The translations under genes and the position numbers were made by a program. From Ceriagrion tenellum (lineage: Eukaryota > Arthropoda > Insecta > Odonata > Coenagrionidae), in contig OY720643.1 in the NCBI GenBank assembly GCA_963169105.1, positions 19,688,373 to 19,752,372 of the forward strand: DNA of 64,000 bases, read 5' to 3'. Within the stretch, counting starts at the first letter, position 1. The number at the start of each line of letters is the position of its first letter. The notes below the pieces were generated by a model that was given only the letters and a program-made list of their open reading frames with translations, was not told the origin of the DNA and did not search any database. Positions 59,101-64,000 of the stretch are shown in pieces.

Positions 59101-59240
59101 TACATCTACATCTACATCTACGTCATACCCTGCAAGCCACCCGAAGGGTGTGTGGCAGGTGGTGCTTCCACACCAGGCATGCATGAATTATACGGCAGAA
59201 CACCGAAACTACATTGAAACCAGCGTACCACACATGCAAC
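59101..59240 (-). mobile_element. LINE 3' tail, GATGTA-tailed family
   Basis: ACATCTACATCTACATCTAC, CCTGCAAGCCACCCGAAGGG and TGTGTGGCAGG form the complement of the family 3' end. The left boundary is clear; similarity fades at about 59,240. Confidence 0.7.
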
Positions 59241-59244
59241 GTGA

Positions 59245-59965
59245 CAAATAATCTACTGACCAAGACGCATTCCATCGTCAATCGTTCCAACATGCAAGGG
59301 ATACAAAGACTACTACTATAGATTCAAAATATCATGCATAAATAAGAACGTAGAGAATAAAAAGAAAAAGATCTACAGTCTAGCTAATTGCGTTTAGGTA
59401 GGTGTTGCAGCATTTGATATATAAATCTTATGGCTAGTATTTTATAGTGTATATAAGTATTAATAAAGTTTCATTACGATTAGTTTGTAAACATTTCTAA
59501 TTCATTTCTGGGTTAGGAAAATCAAATAAATCGAAGAAGGACGTCTTTTTAGGTGCAGTACGGTTAAACTTGTTGTAACAACCGACCCCTTTATTTTTAC
59601 AATTGATTTGATTGGTACAGAGTGCGAGATGTCATTTTAAAGATAAACATGTTAAAATTGATATATTACAACTATTTCAATTAGTAGGGCCATTAGCCGA
59701 GTGAAGTGGGAGACGTGAACAAGCCTAGGGTATTTTTATGAAAATAACAATTAAGAGAAGGCTGAACAGGAGAACGGCGTTGTATGTCACTTCAATACTT
59801 TTGAGTGTTTATTTCTGTCATGCATATGGAGGTACATGCTTCTTTATAATTTCTTATTTTTATTTTTTGCATTCTTTTATCTTCAATTTTACTTTGTAAA
59901 CAGTGGAAATAGCTCATGCACGATTGTAGCCGCCTCTAATTGTTTATGAGAATGCTTAGTCTCGC
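59245..59965. other. Unannotated stretch
   Basis: AT-rich; nothing recognised. Confidence 0.5.
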
Positions 59966-59969
59966 TGAT

Positions 59970-60124
59970 ATACTAACCATCTAGCTCCACGTGACCCTAT
60001 TATCTAGCATATCTACCTTAAATATCCTACTTGCACGTCAATAGTGGATGTTTGGTGATCTTCACCCCCTGCCACACACCCTTGTGGTGGCTCGCAGGGT
60101 ATCATGTAGATGTAGATGTAGATA
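59970..60124 (+). mobile_element. Solo LINE 3' end
   Basis: Contains ACTAACCATCTAGCTCCACG, TGACCCTATTATCTAGCATA, TCTTCACCCCCTGCCACACA and GGTGGCTCGCAGGGTATCAT, ending in GTAGATGTAGATGTAGATA. Only about 155 bp of 3' UTR is present, an extreme 5' truncation. Confidence 0.8.
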
Positions 60125-60445
60125 TGTCCTTCAGTAACTATACAGAAAATACCAGCGCATTTGAAATTTCGTTGCTCTATTCAACATTACGCAAGAATGT
60201 GCACAGAGGATTGGTTTGCACGATGGAAACACTTCCATCTAACTAGGTACTCTAAGATTAGAAGCATGGTGCAAAAATACATGGGTGATGTAACAAATAT
60301 TATGCATAAATTCAATCTAGTGTCATTATTTTAAAAATACACGAAGCTTGTTGTTTTTTTTGGAAAAATATATTCGGGATATTACATATTATGTAGATTC
60401 TAACCATCTAGCTCCATGTATAGCTCCATGTATAGCTATGTCTAG
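60125..60445. other. AT-rich spacer with a 3'-UTR-like scrap
   Basis: 60,391-60,430 reads TATGTAGATTCTAACCATCT, AGCTCCATG and resembles the LINE 3' UTR; TAGCTCCATGTA is then repeated. Nothing else recognised. Confidence 0.45.
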
Positions 60446-61912
60446 CTCGATATATCTTGTAGCGGAATCGTATCCTTACTAAGTAACATTAGCCCGAACA
60501 AGTCCTCAGGTCCTGATGAAATTCCAGCTCGTGTTTATAAAGAATTAGCTCTCGAAATGGCTCCGTATCTTAAAGTAATATTTAACAAATCCCTCGAAGA
60601 ACACGCGGTTCCCAAAGACTGGAAGATAGCAAACGTGACCCCAATTTATAAAAGCGGAGATAGGGAACAGCCATGTAATTATAGACCAATATCATTAACG
60701 TCACTATCATGTAAAATTATAGAGCATATAATAGTTACATCAATAATGGGACACCTCGACAGCCAGGATTTATTAATAACAAACCAGCATGGGTTCAGAA
60801 AAGGACGGTCTTGTGAAACTCAATTAGGTCTTTTTGTTCACGATATTTTAGTTTCCGGAGAAGGTAACGTACAGGTAGATGCAGCGTTTCTTGACTTTAG
60901 AAAAGCTTTTGACAAGGTTCCCCACTGTAAGTTACTCGCGAAGTTAGCATCATACGGAATAGACAGTAATATAGTAGGCTGGGTAGGAGATTTCTTACAT
61001 GAACGCGTTCAAAGGGTGGTATTAGATGGTGTCAGCTCAGGCGAAGTAAAAGTTACATCGGGTGTTCCCCAGGGAAGCGTGATAGGCCCAATTTTATTTC
61101 TTCTGTACGTAAACGACTTGAATAGTGTAGTAAAAAATAGCAAGCTCCGTCTTTTTGCCGATGATGCAGTAGTGTATAAAGAAATTAGAAATGATGAGGA
61201 CAGACAGTGTTTAGCTAAGGATTTAGATGCGATTGATGATTGGTGTGATAGATGGCAGCTAGAATTAAATTTGAAGAAATGGGCGATTATGAATTTTTGG
61301 AAAAAGAATGGCCTTCCCCGGAATAATTATAGCATCAAAGAAAACAAAATATGTAACGTAGAATCAATTAAATACTCAGGCGTCACCATCAGTGAAGACA
61401 TGTCATGGGGGAAACACATCAGGGAAATAACTAGTGTAGCAAACCGTAGATTAGGATTCGTAAAAAGGGTTCTAGGCAAATGCGATGAGAGAGTCCGAGA
61501 AAGAAGCTATTTTACACTTGTCAGGCCTCATTTAGAATATGCCGCTAGTATATGGGATCCGTACGAGGAAGGTATGATAAAAGAGTTAGAGCGCGTGCAA
61601 AGGAGATCTGCTAGGTTTGTTAAATGCCGTTATGATAATTGTATTAGTGTTACGAGTTTAATAGAAGAACTAGGATGGGAATTATTATCAGAACGCAGGT
61701 TAAAATTTAGGTTAAACCTTTTAAGTAAATTCGAAACCGATTTGTTCACAGATGACGTTAGATATATATTAAGAACCCCTGCGTATTATGCTAGGTTTGA
61801 CCATATTAACAAAATTAGAGAGATAGATTGTCGTACCGATAGATTTAAAATGTCATTTTTCCCGCGTACCATAAGAGAGAACAATAGGCAACGTAGCAAA
61901 AGGGATAGGTAG
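60446..61912 (+). CDS. Reverse transcriptase of a CR1/Jockey-type LINE (5'-truncated ORF)
   Basis: The frame is open from 60,446 (after TAG at 60,443) to the TAG at 61,910; the first Met is at 60,557 and gives 451 residues, but homology starts upstream of it (NISPNKSSGPDEIPARVYKE), so that Met is internal. Counting from the Met: NVTPIYKSGD (26-35), NYRPISLTS (41-49), QHGFRKGRS (77-85), FLDFRKAFDKVPH with the first catalytic Asp at 113, SGVPQGSVIGPILF (168-181), and FADD at 200-203 with the Asp pair. Then YSGVTISEDMSWGKHI (273-288), RPHLEYAASIWDPY (323-336) and the C-terminal REIDCRTDRFKMSFFPRTI. In life the protein copies its own RNA at the target site in the nucleus. The endonuclease domain is absent here. 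Confidence 0.9.
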   Translation, partial: LDISCSGIVSLLSNISPNKSSGPDEIPARVYKELALEMAPYLKVIFNKSLEEHAVPKDWKIANVTPIYKSGDREQPCNYRPISLTSLSCKIIEHIIVTSIMGHLDSQDLLITNQHGFRKGRSCETQLGLFVHDILVSGEGNVQVDAAFLDFRKAFDKVPHCKLLAKLASYGIDSNIVGWVGDFLHERVQRVVLDGVSSGEVKVTSGVPQGSVIGPILFLLYVNDLNSVVKNSKLRLFADDAVVYKEIRNDEDRQCLAKDLDAIDDWCDRWQLELNLKKWAIMNFWKKNGLPRNNYSIKENKICNVESIKYSGVTISEDMSWGKHIREITSVANRRLGFVKRVLGKCDERVRERSYFTLVRPHLEYAASIWDPYEEGMIKELERVQRRSARFVKCRYDNCISVTSLIEELGWELLSERRLKFRLNLLSKFETDLFTDDVRYILRTPAYYARFDHINKIREIDCRTDRFKMSFFPRTIRENNRQRSKRDR

Positions 61913-62227
61913 GTGAAACATAGTTAGAATAGTCTGTAGTGCATGATGCATGTAATAACTACCAATAATCCCTTCCTTATTATGTAGATTTTAACCTGTA
62001 CTATACCGTAGTAACTAATATTCTATTGTAATAACTACTGCAATTACTTTCAATAACTAATAATCTACTGTAGTAACTAATAAACTATGACCCTATTTTC
62101 TAGCATGTCTACATTATATATCCTACTTACATGGCAATAGTGCATGTTTGGTGATCTTCACCCCCTGCCACACACCCTCGTGGTGGCTCGCAGGGTATTA
62201 CGTAGATGTAGATGTAGATGTAGATGT
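60446..62227 (+). mobile_element. 5'-truncated LINE with open reverse-transcriptase ORF and GATGTA tail
   Basis: The element begins within the N-terminal fingers of the reverse transcriptase, carries an unbroken frame to 61,912, a 3' UTR of about 290 bp, and ends in four GATGTA units (to 62,227). The 3' UTR includes AACTAATAATCTACTG-type short repeats at 61,995-62,085 not seen in the neighbouring copies. It shares its 3' end with at least six other fragments in the window. The endonuclease region and 5' end are missing, so it cannot be autonomous. By motif content it belongs to the CR1/Jockey group of non-LTR retrotransposons. Confidence 0.9.
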
Positions 62228-62345
62228 GACCCTATTATCTAGCATATCCTACTTGCATGTCAATAGTGCATGTTTGGCGATCTTCACCCCCTGCCACACA
62301 CCCTCGTGGAGGCTCGCAGGGTATCACGTAGATGTAGATGTAGAT
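62228..62345 (+). mobile_element. Solo LINE 3' end inserted in the tail of the preceding LINE
   Basis: Immediately after the GATGTA run comes GACCCTATTATCTAGCATAT, then ATGTCAATAGTGCATGTTTG, CACACACCCTCGTGGAGGCT, CGCAGGGTATCACGTAGATG and a new GATGTA tail. It is a second 3' end of about 118 bp in direct orientation. Confidence 0.8.
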
Positions 62346-64000
62346 ATTAGAGGTTTCCTGATATATTTTCTGATCCTCAGAGAGATTTGGAAAATTGCAT
62401 ACTGCAAACATTTCGTTCACGGAAAGTGAAATCTAATAGTTATTTCTCTCAGATATTTATTTATCTGACTTTTAGGTTATGAGTACTAAGTTTGGTAAAC
62501 ATTTTACATGTTTGCAAATTAGATCTGCTTCAAATACACATTGCTCTTGTTCACTGAATGATATTGATTTTGGGATAGAACAACGTCTCAAATAGTCTCA
62601 AATGTATCATGTATCTTGAACCCGCTTTTACTGATTTTTAGCTCTGTTTCATACCAGTGTGATATATTACCTTTGTTCAAATATTATTTTCCCCAAAATT
62701 ATTCTCCAGAATTGGTGTATATTTAAAATTTCTCTCCCAAGGGCCTTGTTAATGTGATGGTATTTTTCATAATCTGAAGGGGTGTCGTAAACTAAGTCGG
62801 TGGACACTGGACAGCCAGATATTATTTTAATCGCTGCTGATTTAATGCTATCCACATTCTTCTGATCTTTATTTTTATATAGTTTCCTCAATCATTTTAA
62901 TAAGGTGTGCAACGTAAACCTCTCTCCTAAGTACGTTGGTATAAACGGAGTAATTTTCAAAATATGAATTGGAATCGTAGCAGAAATCGATGTATTCTAA
63001 AACTCTCCACGTCATTCAATCGGTCGCACAAGAGGTGGTGACGGGATCTGTTCCATTCGGACTGCCAGAAGGTTCACAGGAGGCCTTTTGAAGCGTGAAT
63101 GTCGTTCGCTGCCGTGCGCCAGTTGGTTTCGGCACCCGTCCCGTCCCTTTTCTTTCCCATTTCGGGGCGAAAAACTCCTCTTCCTAGATTAATTCTTGCC
63201 CTGGGAGGTGAAAGAGCTCTCCCCTCCAGTGCGACCCAGTTGGGTCTTCGTATTTCGTGAGAAATTTTGAAAAGGTTTCCGAAAATGGAATCCATACATT
63301 GGAGCCCCCCTCCCCCCATCCTCCCCTTTTATTTGATTTATCGACCAATGCGAGCGAATATCGCGAGTGTGGGTAAAAGGAATCCGGAAAAATCTGGTGA
63401 CATTTGATACAGTTCACGTGGGATGATATATCGACCGGACTGATAAAGGCCCGTTTCCTCCAAAAAACCGTTACCGTTTGGTATCCGATGACATCGGCAA
63501 TACTGGAGCGCGCGAAGGGTCGACGGCTGCCGCAGATAGCCCACCCCTATCGAGGAAACTGCTCCATGGTGAATTGTTCATTTTTACGCCAAAGCTTTGG
63601 AAGTGAATGACCTCCTTTTTTACTCAAATACCTACATTTGGATTCGAATTACATGCAACGGAAATTTTTGCAAAATGTAGTGCAATTTAATTTTATTCCC
63701 TTTCAACTTGTACCATTAGAGTATTTTCTGAAGTTAGTAAATGTTTTGTAGAAAAATTTTCGAAACAATTTAGCAGCAAAAATATTTTTGAAAAATTGGT
63801 AACTACGATAATTATAATTTTAATTGATCGGATCATCGAGGCAGTATCTCTGATTGAAGATTGAAGCAGAAAAATAGGAGCAGAGTTATTTTACACATAA
63901 CCATTTACATTATGCATGTACCATCTCCTCATTTCTGAAGCAATTTTTTTTCTTTTAACAGCAAAGGAGCATTATATATATATCTACAGCTGGTGAAATT
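62346..64000. other. Unannotated stretch to window end
   Basis: AT-rich, with a GC-richer part at 63,040-63,330 and 63,400-63,560 whose open frames are unrecognised. A short (AT)n run lies at about 63,973-63,983. No gene or repeat identified. Confidence 0.5.

Noticed and set aside
1..64000. Bacterial operons, CRISPR arrays, phage or integron features
   Set aside because: No prokaryotic-style coding density or regularly spaced repeats; content is typical of an arthropod nuclear genome.

Overview
The window looks like repeat-rich intergenic or intronic DNA from an arthropod, most likely an insect with a large genome. The DNA is AT-rich, with scattered purine- or pyrimidine-rich GC islands. There is no prokaryotic gene organisation. 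Nearly everything recognisable is a transposable element: several non-LTR retrotransposon (LINE) families, a deleted mariner, MITE-like elements, tRNA-derived SINEs and short palindromic retroelement-like insertions. I could not identify a complete host gene. One 51-base GC-rich segment with good splice-site context (15,901-15,951, minus strand) is the only host-exon candidate I would check. The species cannot be named from this sequence.

Layout. 1-6.8 kb: a MITE (1.19-1.56 kb), a perfect-looking palindromic element (2.30-2.47 kb), an old interspersed repeat, a LINE 3' end (3.95-4.24 kb), a possible hAT MITE and RTE-like LINE remnants, one split by a small insertion. 6.8-18.6 kb: a CR1-like LINE C-terminus (7.7-8.2 kb), a second palindrome (11.1 kb), a small element with a 14-bp target duplication (12.0 kb) and a long CT-rich tract. 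18.6-31.6 kb: LINE 3' ends, the mariner (19.56-20.17 kb), an RT fragment, tRNA-like SINEs including an inverted pair (27.8-28.1 kb), a 98-bp tandem repeat, and a LINE interrupted by a hammerhead-like foldback element (29.86-30.11 kb). 31.6-50 kb: mostly unrecognised DNA with a LINE fragment at 37.6-38.1 kb, a 2.35-kb inverted repeat with ~525-bp arms (41.68-44.03 kb) and a 149-bp element with a 13-bp duplication (48.4 kb). 50-62.4 kb: a dense cluster of one CR1/Jockey-type LINE family, with fragments in both orientations. It ends in a 5'-truncated copy whose reverse-transcriptase ORF is still open (60,446-61,912) and whose 3' end carries a GATGTA repeat tail. 62.4-64 kb: nothing recognised.

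The most interesting signal is a recurring RNA-like motif, CTGANGA + one base + a stem + GAAAC, usually followed by a UH dinucleotide. It occurs in at least seven loci with different but self-complementary stems, inside short palindromic elements. Two of those elements, plus a related one whose motif is not clear, have 13-14 bp target-site duplications. The motif matches the hammerhead-ribozyme core apart from one constant extra base, and hammerheads are known from Penelope-like elements and retrozymes. One of these insertions has its empty site preserved inside this window.
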